A DNA stretch of 64,000 bases from Campanula takesimana (taxonomy: Eukaryota; Streptophyta; Magnoliopsida; Asterales; Campanulaceae). The notes under the pieces are model-generated. The model did no database searches and had not been told where the DNA came from. It saw nothing but the letters and a program-made list of their open reading frames with translations. Position numbers and translations under genes: made by a program. The stretch spans positions 1,240,001 through 1,304,000 of the forward strand of contig JAOWBW010000249.1 in NCBI GenBank assembly GCA_026119855.1, in the 5' to 3' direction. This document shows positions 32,044 to 45,991 of the stretch, in pieces (positions within the stretch are counted from its first letter, which is position 1; each line of letters begins with the position of its first letter).

Positions 32044-33142
32044 TAGGGATAACAAAAAAAAAAAAAAACTACTTTTTCAAGACGGACTGTGTACTATATT
32101 GATATAGTCCTTTGAGTTGACATATAATTTTCACTTTGTAATAAAGCTATATAAACGCCCCATATATCGAGCTTCTTAACAAATATTTGTAACATATGCT
32201 TCAAAAAAAAATTTAAAAAAAAATTGTAACATATGGAATCCGACCCCCCCCCTTTTTTTGTCTGTGTCAACTGTCAATTCAAATAACATGGTCAGTGAAA
32301 GTATCACATTCCCCTGTAAACCTTCTTTGTTCTACTCCTTTTATCACCCACTTAGACTTTCTTCTATTCAATTTTTTCATTTTCCTGAAATCATGCATAA
32401 GTTTCACAGTTAATTCAAGTTACCTTAAGTTACCTTAAAAACTAAATGAGGCTTATGAAATACAGATTATTACAAAGAATAATTCAATGGAAAGAAAAAA
32501 AATGAGGACAAACTTCGGATGAACTTGTCAAAAAAAATTTAAAAAAATCCCAAAGTAACAGTGAGAATGTTAATAAGACTAACAATTAGTAATATATTAT
32601 CATTAGCCCTTCTTATACACTTCAATAACAATTTTTGACATAAAATTAATAGATGTGATGAACACAATGTATGCAACACAAAAACGCTGAAAACAAATAT
32701 TGAAATATAAAGAAATGGAGTATATTAGAATAAGAGAAAGAAAAAGAACTTAGAATTACTTGGATGACCTAAATATATCGGCAAGGGAGGGATGGTTGTT
32801 AGGAAAAATAAGAATGCAATGAATGGTGTCAATGAACGTATTATATAAGATAAATCTATTCATGGTCCCAATCAAATCGATTAATTCCTACTTTAAATTG
32901 AATTCAAATTTCAGTTAATTCAAATTTATGCTTAAATTATGATAGTATTGGACATTTAAATCATTCATTAAATAAGACTCTTTTGCATAGGCCAATAGAG
33001 CCAACGCCATAGAAATGAATATTTTATTCATCTCCTTAAACGAGGTTTCTATCCATAATTAAAAATTCAAATATTTGAAAATCTTTATTGAAAGTTAATA
33101 TTATAGTTAACTAATACTATTAATAGTAATTGTTAACTTATA
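32044..33142. other. AT-rich intergenic sequence, no gene seen
   Basis: No exon, RNA gene or complete repeat is recognised. Confidence 0.45.
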
Positions 33143-33455
33143 TACTCCCTCCGTCCCATTTGAAGCTTCACCATTTTGGTGATGGCACACAAATTTTGAA
33201 GTGGATGAGTGTAAGGAGGGTTGTGAGGGGAAGAAGTTAGTGGGTATGACAAGTGGAGCCTACAATTTAAATATGTGAAAGGGGAAAGTTAGTGGGTATG
33301 ACAAGTGGTCCTCATAATTTGATTATGTGAGAGGAAGAAGTCAGTGGGTATGACAAGTAGGGCCTATATTTTTTACCATTTTAGAAAATGATGAAGCTTT
33401 TAATGGGACACTCATTTAGGTAAAAGGTGAAGCTTCAAATGGGACATAGGGAGTA
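33143..33455. mobile_element. Stowaway-type MITE (313 bp)
   Basis: Starts TACTCCCTCCGTCCCATTTG and ends AAATGGGACATAGGGAGTA. Subterminal AAGCTTCA and TGAAGCTT are inverted. The interior repeats AGTGGGTATGACAAGTGG three times. Related to 12238-12504. Confidence 0.85.
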
Positions 33456-35098
33456 ATAACTATTAGTATTAACTGATATTATTAGCTAATAATAAGAATA
33501 TCAAGAGCCACTTATAATTAAGAATGGTGATGATGTGGCTTCACCAAAAGCAAGCATTAGCTAAATTATATAACTCATATTTCAAAGTATTTGTTTTTCC
33601 CTACAATCACCACAAATTTGTTTGAAATTAATTAGATTACCTATAAATCCGTGCTATATAAACTTGTTACATTAGATTGTTTTTGTAGATGATCTAAATT
33701 CCTAATTTGCGGATTTACCCTAATAAAATTCAAAATTTTCTGTAAATCATCCTATTAATTTTAACATTATTAATCGAATTTAAAAGTTCAAAAGTTCCTA
33801 AAATATTGTATACTCTCTATTATTGGTTAAACAAATAAGCTACTTTAATTAGAAATGATTCGTTAATATCTTTATCTCTTAAGCAATTTGAATTACAAAA
33901 TCTTATAAATCTTTTACTCAACCATTTTTTATCAATATAATTTGTTTATGATAGATATCAATTTAAAAATTAAATTAAGGAGGGGATCTCTTTGAGCAAT
34001 TTTTGGTAGAAGGGTTATAGAAGAAATCTTTTATATGTTATAATTATGGGATGATTCACGTCATAATGAACTAACACAAAGAAAATTTTGAATTTTTTAA
34101 TGGCGAAAGTCAAATGTGATTAGTCTCAATTAGCACAAATTTAGGAGATAATTTATCAAAATATTTTATTTAAAACTAATGAATATCAAAAAGCATATCA
34201 ATTGTAGAGCGGTTTATGATAATAATATCCTCACTTTTTCTTTTCATTTTTTTCTATTTCAAAAAAATTACTATAGATATTAACTTTAGTTTAACTTTTA
34301 ATTAATTAATTGAATTCAATTTTAATGTATATCAAATAATTCATGGATTTGAACAGAAGTATTGAGTTTGAATAATTCGTAATGTATATCAAATAATTCG
34401 TAATATATAGTGAATTATTATTTTAAATTTGTGTTTAAATTAGGAATCAAGCCAATTCATCACGTATCAACTAAGCATTGGAGAGAAAAAAAGATGAACT
34501 TGCAACAATAAAATTATTCTTTATGAAATGAATCTAACATGACTATATTATGGGACGGAGGAAGTACGATTTATCACGTATAAATTAAGTATTGGACAGA
34601 AAAATAGTGAATGAAATTGCAATAATTAAACTAACATGTGCGTTTTCTGTAAACACCAAAGGCAGAGGAGTGAATGAGTATGTATAATATTTGAATCGAA
34701 AAAGATTTGTAATCACGAAAAATTAAAAGAAGGGGGAAACGACACTGACGTGAATACAGAAAAAAATGAGAAAGGAGGGCTTGTAAAGCATTTAACGACC
34801 GACGTCAACTACCTAGCAAATGGATCACATCACCAGTCCCCCTACGTCAACGACGGCGGCGACCTATCGATTGTGGCGTTAATTTGTCTCGATTCTTCAT
34901 CGATTTTCAATTGAGTTTGCTATCATTCGAGATTTTTTTTAGGCTTTTTTTGGTGTTTGCTTGGCAATTTGTGTTGTTGGTGGGATTGATTGGTGCACGG
35001 CAATGGAGGAGGATGGGGAGGAGATTGGAATTTAAAATCGGGGAATGGAAATATATGATCTGAAAAATGTGGAGGAGATTGGAATTGAGAATTGGGGA
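33456..35098. other. AT-rich intergenic sequence; GC-richer stretch at 34795-35098
   Basis: Up to about 34790 nothing is recognised. The last 300 bp are less AT-rich (GACGGCGGCGACC, then GGAGGAGGATGGGGAGGAG) and could be the start or leader of a gene cut by the LTR element that begins at 35099, but no reliable reading frame is seen. Confidence 0.35.
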
Positions 35099-38000
35099 TG
35101 ACACGCCCCAAGTCCCGGGATTCCCTAATAGAATCTCGAACCTGGTGCGCGTAACTAACAAGAAACAAGAAACTAACAGGAAACAGGAACAATACCTGTT
35201 AAAACAAACTGACATGCTATATCTACTTAAGAATAAGGAGCTAAGATAGCTCATAACGAGTTCTAGACAAGAAAATTAAACCAAAATGGTTACATACAGC
35301 GGAAGACATGCCTAGCAAATAAGCTGGCATCAAGAACTGTCTAGGGACAACAAATACTACCCCAATACAAGCCCAGCGTTTGTTAACTCATACAAGATCG
35401 TCCTTACCAAAATATAAAAGGACACTAACTTCAAACAAGAATATCCTGCTGAGTAAGTTCCCAGCTAAGTCGAGCCTCACTGCGTACTATCCCTGCTTTC
35501 CTGGGGGGGGGGGAAACAATTAAACAAATAAAGGGTGAAATAAATCTCAGTAAGCTATTAACATGCAACTATATGTCATGTTATCATGCAATACAAGTAG
35601 ATACTCAACTAAGCATATATCAAGTATCATCAAGTAACAAGTATAGGAGAGGCTAAGCCAACTCAACAAGTAATCAAGCTCAAGATATGATCAGGTAACA
35701 AGTAATCAAGTAGTGTGAGAGGCTAAACCAGCTCACCAAGATGAACATAGGCCTATCACGCATTGTACCTGAATCCTTCCTTATTCCTCCCAAGAATACC
35801 ATTTGTTGTCGATGCTTTTCTAGCTGAGGACAACCAAGAACAAGAACAGGAACTGCTGTGCAGTATATAAGAAGACCTGGTAACCAGTGTCATCCAAAAG
35901 AACAAGATCCATGAGGTGAACAGGACAGGAGTTAGCATTCACTTAGGTCAGGCTTATTGCTCCAACCAAGGAAGCTATGCCCTTACTATGGCCGGTAGTA
36001 AGGGGTCAGGCGGAAATACATAGGGACCCGATTGTCACTTAAACCCCAGCTCTCGCGACAAGCGTGAACCTATATATTTTCGAACAAGCAAGGAGAACCA
36101 GCTGGACTCACACAAGAATGCACAAGTAGATGTTTACTTGAACTACGAGAACAGAACTCAGTCCCTTATTAGTGGACTATTCTTTATGCACCATGTAATC
36201 ATGTATCATGTGCTCACGAGAATATGCACCATGTAATTATGTATCATGTGCTCACGAGAATACAAACCAAGATAACACTGGCACATAAGGTGTCCATGTA
36301 ACACTATCAATCCAAGTAAGAGTTCATTAATAACAGACTTCAGTCAAGTAGTAGGGTATATCACTTTGTCACATGCCAAGTTTGCACGTACATATTCATA
36401 TCACGTTTAACACATTAAAGTGTCTATCACGATACCCTTACTATCAAGTAGAGCTCAATACATTATACTCTAAACACGTAGTAAAATAGGTCATATTGTA
36501 CCTAGACACAGTCATACTTCACGTATATGTATCGTTAGTAATCGAATACATTTTCTAACACATATTGTGTTCTGTAATCATTCTTATTAATTTAAATCGT
36601 AGTATTCACGATTATATGAATTATCTTCATATTACACTAGTCCCTATTTCTTTAGGAACCATTTCAAGACAAGATATCTTCTTTATATTTTATATACTTC
36701 ATTGAGTATATGCACGATTAAAAACTAAATCATTTACACTTTAGTGCTTATTTATAGCACTTTCAATATACACGTATCAAGTTCAAGTATGTAGTAGAGT
36801 TAATCATTCTCTATCTAGTTCCATAACCCAATTCTTTGGTTATTCATACCATGTACCAATCAATCAAGAAGCCACATTCTATCAAGTAGATATATGCAAA
36901 ATTCGCATATACACATCAAGACTCTTTTAAGTTTATTACCATACACCTATATTGGTGTCAAGGCACGTACAAGATTTTATAATCTTATATTCAAGTCTTA
37001 ATCCAATTATTAAGATGTTCAAGTCATGTACGAGATTTCATTGTCTTATACTTCAAGTTACTGTCTCATCTTAAGACATTCAAGACATTCAGGACATTCA
37101 GGACATTCAAGACATTCAGGACATTCAATACATATACAAGATCTTATCATCTCATATCCAAGTTCTCAATCCATTTCTTTGGATGGTTAAACATGTACAA
37201 GAGTTAATTATCTTATACTTCAAGTTCAAGCTAGGAAGATGAATTGTACATCTTTCACATATTATTTTCCAATCCTTTTCTTAGGACATTCAAGCTCAAG
37301 ACATTAGTTGGTGCCCCTAAGGTACACAACCATTAACTTCAAGACACATAAAAGAGTTACTACTCTTATACTCAAGTTATCATTTAATTATGATTCAAGT
37401 CCACATTTCATTTGTTCACAAAGGGACTATTTTCAGTACTAGAGTGTTCTACAACACTCATCTAGGCCATCTAGGGTAGTACCCTAAACCTAGACCAAGA
37501 ATAATTCGAGTTCAAATTAAGTAAATGAGCTAGACAACTCATACTTACGAGTTCTTAATCCCCTACATAGGATATTCAATCTCAAGTCATTGTTTTAATG
37601 CCCCTAAGGTGCACAACCATTAACTTCAAGACAAGCATAACACATAAGTGCTTATTCATAGCACTTTCAAGACATATAAAAGAGTTGTTACTCTTATACT
37701 TAAGTTCTCATTTGAGTTCTATAAGTGTCCATGTACAAGACTAAGTTCTCATTTTAATTTAATGAGTAATCATGTTCAAGACTCACTTCTGATACCCCTA
37801 AGATATCACAATACTTACTAGGACATCTTATCCTAAGGCTATATGCCTTAACAAGGGTTATTTCCAACTTATACAATCATTAAACAAGTTTTACAATTTT
37901 TCAGGACATATGGGCGGCCGCACAAAATGGTGTGGGCGGTCGCCCAATATCAGGCTTTCCAAGAACAAAATACTTCAGATAGATGGGCGGTCGCCCAAGG

Positions 38001-38990
38001 CCCAAAAAATGCCAAAATCCGAATTCTTCCCAGGTTAAATAATTTTCCGTTCCAAGCGTAGTAGTAACTTTTATTAACTCTTAGGCAATACCCAAAACAT
38101 TATTTCAGGCTCAATTCATTTCTTTTACCGTCCCATAAATAATAGGACAATTTCCTTTTATTCCAATTTAATATTTCACCGTCCCCAAAAGTATGAGTAC
38201 AATTTTCTAATATACTAATATACCCTTTAGAGATACTTCCATTCATTTCCCCGTACCACAAATAATGGTACAACTTTTCTAATAATATTTAAATCAAGTT
38301 ACTATTTTACCGTCTCACGAATAGGAGTGTCTTTTTTAATAATCTACTTAACAAACCCAGGAGGGTAATCAAGTTTTAAACACTATTTTTCAAGTTTCTT
38401 CATACGCAGTGTATTTTATACTCCCTTCGTCCCAAAATTACAAGTATCACAAAAATTACCCAAAACACAATTTTAACAAGAACAAGTAGCGGGAATAACA
38501 TATATACATGTTATTACAAGTAAGGGGAAGCTAATAGCTTACCTAGTCAAAAATCAAGTTGACCCAAATTAATTTCTGATCGGCCTGGAACGCTCTATTC
38601 AACGCCACGAATATTTATCCGGGACCGGAATCACGAACAGAGGGATAATTAAGCTCGAGGAGTCGAGAATAGGAAGAATCCTAAACTTGGCTTTTGGAAC
38701 AGAAGGAGAGTACGAGAAGAAAACTTAAGATTTGCTTTCTCTGAGGAGAAAGCAACAAGATATACTTGCCACTTTCAAAGAATTGAAACTAGGCCCCTCA
38801 AGTTCTAACTTTGACAAAAAGGCCCCTAAACTTTTAACTTTGACATTTAACCACCTTAACTTTCTAAAGTAGTTAAATAAATTAACTCAAATAAAATAGC
38901 ATCTAAATATGCTAGTCAAGAATTTAACAAGCATGTCAAGAATTTAACAAATAAGTCAAATATTTAACGAGATTAAGGATGGGCGTTACA
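35099..38990 (-). repeat. Gypsy LTR copy 1 (3892 bp)
   Basis: Left copy of the long LTR, with TG...CA ends. It contains a run of decamers GACATTCAAG/GACATTCAGG (37075-37130) and GC-rich palindromic GGGCGGTCGCCC motifs (37912-37998). ORFs inside are chance. Confidence 0.85.
37075..37130. repeat. 10-bp tandem repeat GACATTCA(A/G)G
   Basis: Five to six tandem decamers. The same array, slightly shorter, lies in LTR copy 2 at about 42286-42340. Confidence 0.85.
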
Positions 38991-40317
38991 TCCTCCCCAC
39001 CTTAAAGAAAATTCGTCCTCGAATTTTTACTAGATCAAGATTATAACATATATAATCAGCAAATAGAACTCAAGAGCAATCAAGAATATACACATATACT
39101 CACAAATATTTCATGCAATCAAGATGTATCAATTATAACATCAAAATACATAAAGTCAAGTAGACTCGATTAGTCAATCCACTATATCGGTGAAACTTGA
39201 CATATCCACTAGAAATAATAGGACTGGTCATATCCTCCAGATCACTGTAATACTAGTCAAATCCACTAGGCAATCTCAGATACTGAAGTCGTGGTTATCC
39301 ATCGTTTCAATATTCAAAACTGACTTTACGTATATCAATCCATCAAGACAATCCATCAAAAGATGTAGCTCTCGGTGTCAAATAGTTAACAATGGAGCTG
39401 CCTTCGAAATTCATTCATGAATCTCTAACAAGATCAAGAAAATCTCAAGAACACGCGTACCTTGGTTGTTTCCACTTATAGGTCAACACAGATACTCACT
39501 TCAGACATCCACTCCTACAAGGTAGATATATCCTCTATCAAAATTCTCAAGTTAAATCTTCAACTCTTTTACTCAATCAAGGTCAAGAACATTAATCCAG
39601 ATGTCAGCACTGTATTCGCACTTCGCACTGTAACAACCCAAGATAATCCAAGTTTCTCATCAAGAATGGATACATCCATCTGGTTTGGTATAGAAATTCC
39701 ACTATCAATCACATAGGTTAAATACCCAGTACAATCTCAAGAACCCTTTCTAGATTTTCAATGCAGAACATAAAGGTTATGCATAAATCTATCATGCTCA
39801 CATAAATAGTCAAGCATACTAGCAGAGAAATAATTACCATCTATTATGGTAAACAAGAATGGCCTAACACATAGAAAGCCATGTCATAACACATAAGAGC
39901 CAAGCCATAACACGTATCACATCAATGTCCCATCTAGGGAACATGACCAAGTTAACATAGAACGTATAGGGTGTTATCACCCACACTTCTATCAAGCTCT
40001 TACTAATAACAATCAACACGTAGTCTCTTACTAGAGAATACACTTCCACGCAATTCACGAGATAAGGACAAGCATGTATATATAGCACGAAACAATGTCT
40101 ACAAGACAAGATAGATATGCCTAAGTCTTTAAAGACTCGCGCTCTCGATCCTCAAACCATCTAGTCCAATTGGATCAATCCTATCAACACCAGTCCTATG
40201 CCTGGTATAACAACAAGTAACGAAGCACTCGACGTCGGTAGCACGCCCAAGACTAGCCCAACCTAGGCCATAGACCCTATCCAGGCTTAGAGCTAAACCA
40301 TAGCTCTGATACCACAC
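38991..40317 (-). other. Internal region of the gypsy LARD (1327 bp, non-coding)
   Basis: Bounded by the polypurine tract (minus strand TTTAAGGTGGGGAGGA, about 38991-39006) and the primer binding site at 40303-40314. No gag, protease, reverse transcriptase or integrase motif is present in any frame, so the element depended on a partner for movement. Confidence 0.75.
40303..40314 (-). other. Primer binding site of the gypsy LARD (tRNA-iMet type)
   Basis: The minus strand reads TGGTATCAGAGC, three bases after the LTR end. This marks 40318 as the inner edge of the second LTR and fixes the element's orientation. Confidence 0.88.
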
Positions 40318-43300
40318 TGACACGCCCCAAGTCCCGGATTCCCTAATAGAATCTCGAACCTGGTGCGCATAACTAACAAGAAAAGAAAAGAAACTAACAG
40401 GAACAGGAACAATACCTGTTAAAACAAACTGACATGCTATATCTACTTAAGAATAAGGAGCTAAGATAGCTCACAACGAGTTCTAGACCAAGAAAATTAA
40501 ACCAAAATGGTTACATACAGCAGAAGACATGCCTAGCAAATAAGCTGGCATCAAGAACTGTCTAGGGACAACAAATACTACCCCAATACAAGCCCATAGT
40601 TTGTTAACTCATACAAGATCGTCCTTACCAAAATATAAAAGGACACTAACTTCAAACAAGAATATCCTGCTGAGTAAGTTCCCAGCTAAGTCGAGCCTCA
40701 CTGCGTACTATCCCCTGCTTTCCTGGGGGGGGGAAACAATTACAAATAAGGGTGAGATAAATCTCAGTAAGCTATTAACATGCAACTATATGTCATGTTA
40801 TCATGCAATACAAGTAGATACTCAACTAAGCATATATCAAGTATCATCAAGTAACAAGTATAGGAGAGGCTAAGCCAACTCAACAAGTAATCAAGCTCAA
40901 GATATGATCAGGTAACAAGTAATCAAGTAGTGTGAGAGGCTAAACCAGCTCACCAAGATGCACATAGGCCTATCACGCATTGTACCTGAATCCTTCCTTA
41001 TTCCTCCCAAGAATACCATTTGTTGTCGATGCTTTTCTAGCTGAGGACAACCAAGAACAAGAACAGAACTGCTGTGCAGTATATAAGAGACCTGGTAACC
41101 AGTGTCATCCACAAGAACAAGATCCATGCGGTGAACATGACAGGAGTTAGCATTCACTTAGGTCAGGCTTATTGCTCCAACCAAGGAAGCTATGCCCTTA
41201 CTATGGCCGGTAGTAAGGGGTCAGGCGGAAATACATAGGGACCCGATTGTCACTTAAACCCCAGTTCTCGCGACAAGCGTGAACCTATATATTTTCGAAC
41301 AAGCAAGGAGAACCAGCTGGACTCACACAAGAATGCACAAGTAGATGTTTACTTGAACTACGAGAACAGAACTCAGTCCCTTATTAGTGGACTATTCTTT
41401 ATGCACCATGTAATCATGTATCATGTGCTCACGAGAATATGCACCATGTAATTATGTATCATGTGCTCACGAGAATACAAACCAAGATAACACTGGCACA
41501 TAAGGTGTCCATGTAACACGATCAATCCAAGTAAGAGTTCATTAATAACAGACTTCAGTCAAGTAGTAGGGTATATCACTTTGTCACATGCCAAGTTTGC
41601 ACGTACATATTCATATCACGTTTACACATAAAGTGTCTATCACGATACCCTTACTATCAAGTAGAGCTCAATACATTATACTCTAAACACGTAGTAAAAT
41701 AGGTCATATTGTACCTAGACACAGTCATACTTCACGTATATGTATCGTTAGTAATCAAATACATTTTCTAACACATATTGTGTTCTGTAATCATTCTTAT
41801 TAATTTAAATCGTAGTATTCACGATTATATGAATTATCTTCATATTACACTAGTCCCTATTTTCTTAGGAACCATTTCAAGACAAGATATCTTCTTTATA
41901 TTTTATATACTTCATTGAGTATATGCACGATTAAAACTAAATCATTTACACTTTAGTGCTTATTTATAGCACTTCCAATATACACGTATCAAGTTCAAGT
42001 ATGTAGTAGAGTTAATCATTCTCTATCTAGTTCCATAACCCAATTCTTTGGTTATTCATACCATGTACCAATCAATCAAGAAGCCACATTCTATCAAGTA
42101 GATATATGCAAAATTCGCATATACACATCAAGACTCTTTTAAGTTTATTACCATACACCTATATTGGTGTCAAGGCACGTACAAGATTTTATAATCTTAT
42201 ATTCAAGTCTTAATCCAATTATTAAGATGTTCAAGTCATGTACGAGATTTCATTGTCTTATACTTCAAGTTACTGTCTCATCTTAAGACATTCAAGACAT
42301 TCAGGACATCAGGACATTCAAGACATTCAGGACATTCAATACATATACAAGATCTTATCATCTCATATCCAAGTTCTCAATCCATTTCTTTGGATGGTTA
42401 AACATGTACAAGAGTTAATTATCTTATACTTCAAGTTCAAGCTAGGAAGATGAATTGTACATCTTTCACATATTATTTTCCAATCCTTTTCTTAGGACAT
42501 TCAAGCTCAAGACATTAGTTGGTGCCCCTAAGGTACACAACCATTAACTTCAAGACACATAAAAGAGTTACTACTCTTATACTCAAGTTATCATTTAATT
42601 ATGATTCAAGTCCACATTTCATTTGTTCACAAAGGGACTATTTTCAGTACTAGAGTGTTCTACAACACTCATCTAGGCCATCTAGGGTAGTACCCTAAAC
42701 CTAGACCAAGAATAATTCGAGTTCAAATTAAGTAAATGAGCTAGACAACTCATACTTACGAGTTCTTAATCCCCTACATAGGATATTCAATCTCAAGTCA
42801 TTGTTTTAATGCCCCTAAGGTACACAACCATTAACTTCAAGACAAGCATAACACATAAGTGCTTATTCATAGCACTTTCAAGACATATAAAAGAGTTGTT
42901 ACTCTTATACTTAAGTTCTCATTTGAGTTCTATAAGTGTCCATGTACAAGACTAAGTTCTCATTTTAATTAATGAGTTATCATGTTCAAGACTCACTTCT
43001 GATACCCCTAAGATATCACAATACTTACTATGACATCTTATCCTAAGGCTATATGCCTTAACAAGGGTTATTTCCAACTTATACAATCATTAAACAAGTT
43101 TTACAATTTTTCAGGACATATGGGCGCCGCACAAAATGGTGTGGGCGGTCGCCCAAAATCAGGCTTTCCAAGAACAAAATACTTCAGATAGATGGGGCGG
43201 TCGCCCAGCCCAAAACGGGCGGTCGCCCAAGGCCCAAAAATGCCAAAATCCGAATTCTTTCCCAGGTTAAATAATTTTCCGTTCCAAGCGTAGTAGTAAC

Positions 43301-44233
43301 TTTTATTAACTCTTAGGCAATACCCAAAACATTATTTCAGGCTCAATTCATTTCTTTTACCGTCCCATAAATAATAGGACAATTTCCTTTTATTCCAATT
43401 TAATATTTCACCGTCCCCAAAGTATGAGTACAATTTTCTAATATACTAATATACCCCTTTAGAGATACTTCCATTCATTTCCCCGTACCACAAATAATGG
43501 TACAACTTTTCTAATAATATTTAAATCAAGTTACTATTTTACCGTCTCACGAATAGGAGTGTGTCTTTTCTAATAATCTACTTAACAAACCCAGGAGGGT
43601 AATCAAGTTTTAAACACTATTTTTCAAGTTTCTTCATACGCAGTGTTATTTATCTCCCTTCGTCCCAAAATTACAAGTATCACCAAAAATTGCCCAAAAC
43701 ACAATTTTAACAAGAACAAGTAGCGGGAATAACATATATACATGTTATTACAAGTAAGGGGAAGCTAATAGCTCCTAGTCAAAAATCAAGTTGACCCAAA
43801 TTATTTCTGATCGCCTGGACTAATTTCACCTAACGTCTCATTCACGCCACGAATATTTATCCGGGACCGAAATCACGAAGAGAGGGATAATTAAGCTCGA
43901 GGAGTCGAGAACGATAGAATAGAATCCTAAACTTGGCTTTTGGACAGAAGGAGAGTACGACAGAAGAACTTAAGATTTGTTCTTCTCTGAGGAGAAAGCA
44001 AAAAGAATATATACTTTCCACTTTCAAAGATTGAAACTAGGCCCCTAGTTTCTAACTTTGACAAAAAGGCCCCTAAACTTTTAACTTTGACATTTAACCA
44101 CCTTAATTAAGGAGTAGTTCTATAAGGGGTTAAATAAATTAGCATCAAAATATGCTAGCATTTAACTAGCATATTTCAAGACTAATGTAACAAATAAGTC
44201 AAATTATACCGAGATTAAGGATGGGCGTACACA
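40318..44233 (-). repeat. Gypsy LTR copy 2 (3916 bp)
   Basis: Nearly identical to 35099-38990, with small indels. It carries one extra GGGCGGTCGCCC unit (43143-43230) and scattered 1-10 bp differences, which cluster towards its right end (43790-44220). Confidence 0.85.
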
Positions 44234-44581
44234 TCCTCCCCACCTTAAAGAAAATTCGTCCTCGAATTTTTACTAGATCAAGATTATACATATATAATCA
44301 GCAAATAGAACTCAAGAGCAATCAAGAATATACACATATACTCACAAATATTTCATGCAATCAGATGTATCAATTATAACATCAAAATACATAAAGTCAA
44401 GTAGACTCGATTAGTCAATCCACTATATCGGTGAAACTTGACATATCCACTAGAAATAATAGGACTGGTCATATCCTCCAGATCACTGTAATACTAGTCA
44501 AATCCACTAGGCAATCTCAGATACTGAAGTCGTGGTTATCCATCGTTTCAATATTCAAAACTGACTTTACGTATATCAATC
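44234..44581 (-). other. Second, truncated internal segment of the gypsy array
   Basis: Repeats the PPT and the first ~350 bp of 38991-40317, then stops at GTATATCAATC where the copia LTR begins. In copy 1 the sequence continues CATCAAGAC at this point. Confidence 0.85.
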
Positions 44582-45978
44582 TGTTGGTCCCAAAGGGGCA
44601 ACAAGGGTATGAAAAATGCTAGAGGGGGGGGGGTGATAGCGTTTTAAAATTCTTTTCAAACCCTTTTGCAAATCAATGGCTTATGCGCACAGTTCTCAAA
44701 TAAGCTAAGTATAGCGCGCAGTGAGAGTGTGAAATGCACAGCGGAAGTTTTAAGCAGCAGCCCTGCGCAGTAAAAAGCTGCGCAAGGATAAAAACGCACG
44801 CGCTAAGTTTTGGCTTAAAAGAGTTGGATAAAATGTTCTAAGGCAATATGCAATAACAAGCACAGCAGCAAAGTATAGCAATCTGAAAGATCAAACAAAG
44901 CAGTAATTTAGAAATGATTAAGCGGAAGTAAATAGCGAGATATAAAGAACAAGCTATTTGGATGGTTCGAGAGTTTCGATCAATGAAGATCTACGTCCTC
45001 TACCAAGATGGTTAGTCTTGGATTTTCTAATGGAGATCTTATTATATGAGAGAGTTATAAGATACAACAATGTAGAACAAACTAACTCAAAGATCTATAA
45101 TCTATGAAGAGCAAATCCTAGACTAAACCGGTGTATCTCTAGAAGTATGATCGAAATAATCAAAGATTCAAGAGGTTGTGTGTGTGTTCAGAAATTCTGG
45201 GCTCTATGAATCTATGAGATGAAGAGCATGAAGAATTCTGGTGATACAAGGCTTATAGGATCTGGGCTTGTTGAGTATGAAGGTATGAAGGTTGATCTTG
45301 AGAATTCTGGAAATGAGCAAGCAATCTTCAAATATTCAAAGTTTCTTTGGAAGCAAGAACTCAAGCAACTTGGAAATGAAGATGAGCAGGCTATTTATAG
45401 CAGAGAGCTTAAAACTAGCCGTTGGTGCTCTGAGCAAGGACGATGAGCTGGCACAATATGATTGGTGCGCAGGTGTTTTAGAGCCTTGGAGACTGAGCAT
45501 GAAGACCAAATTCAAAAGCTTCTTCTAGAAGGTTGACACTGTATTCATTTGAAATATTTTTCTTGAGCGCGTCTCCACCGTTGGATCTCTGCTGAGTGTG
45601 CTTGCTTTGTCGTTTCTGCACACCTCAGCATTTTTAATAAGCGTGCATCTTCTAAGCGCTTTCCAAGTTATGTAATTTGAATATATCGAAAACTGAGCAA
45701 GGATGCATGCTGCGCAGAGGAGACCTGCGCAGTGATGTCCTGCGCAGTGATGTCCTGCGCAGGGAAGTCCTGCGCATTACACTTGGTCTTCAGTAAATGA
45801 AACCTCAATTCCGAGCAAGCCCTAACCGCTAAGCCTATTCTATAAAATTGGACTTAGCTAAAAATAGAAGTTATAAAACTTCTTACATAGGATCCTAAAG
45901 TCCATAAAATAGCAATAGGTGATGGTATCAATCAATTCTAACATAATTGGGAGGGTTAAGAAATAAGCATACCCAACA
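44582..45978 (-). repeat. Copia 3' LTR (1397 bp)
   Basis: Ends TGTTGGTCCC and GGGTATGCTTATTT (inverted) with TGTTGG/CCAACA at the tips. It is rich in palindromic TGCGCA motifs, e.g. four CTGCGCA units 17-18 bp apart around 45710-45780. The polypurine tract lies directly beside it. Confidence 0.85.
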
Positions 45979-45991
45979 ATCTCCCCCTAAA
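45979..45991 (-). other. Polypurine tract of the copia element
   Basis: The minus strand reads TTTAGGGGGAGAT directly before the LTR start TGTTGGG. Confidence 0.8.

Larger units (their letters stand above)
35099..44581 (-). mobile_element. Tekay-like gypsy LARD in LTR-internal-LTR-internal tandem array
   Basis: Two 3.9-kb near-identical blocks (35099-38990 and 40318-44233) have TGACACGCC...TTACA or CACA ends. The minus strand shows the order PPT-LTR-PBS: TTTAAGGTGGGGAGGA precedes each LTR start TGT, and TGGTATCAGAGC follows the LTR end GTGTCA. The TTCGAGGACGAA motif before the PPT is typical of Tekay/Del chromoviruses. The internal region is only 1327 bp and codes for nothing recognisable. 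After the second LTR the PPT and internal sequence begin again (44234-44581) until a copia insertion cuts them at CAATC. This points to unequal recombination between LTRs. Confidence 0.82.

Noticed and set aside
34795..35098. First exon of a host gene cut by the gypsy insertion
   Set aside because: GC content rises and there are GGA-rich codons, but no frame with a good start or known domain is visible.
39864..40323. Minus-strand ORFs in the gypsy internal region as pol remnants
   Set aside because: They carry no protease, reverse transcriptase or integrase motif, and comparable ORFs are lost in other frames by simple indels.
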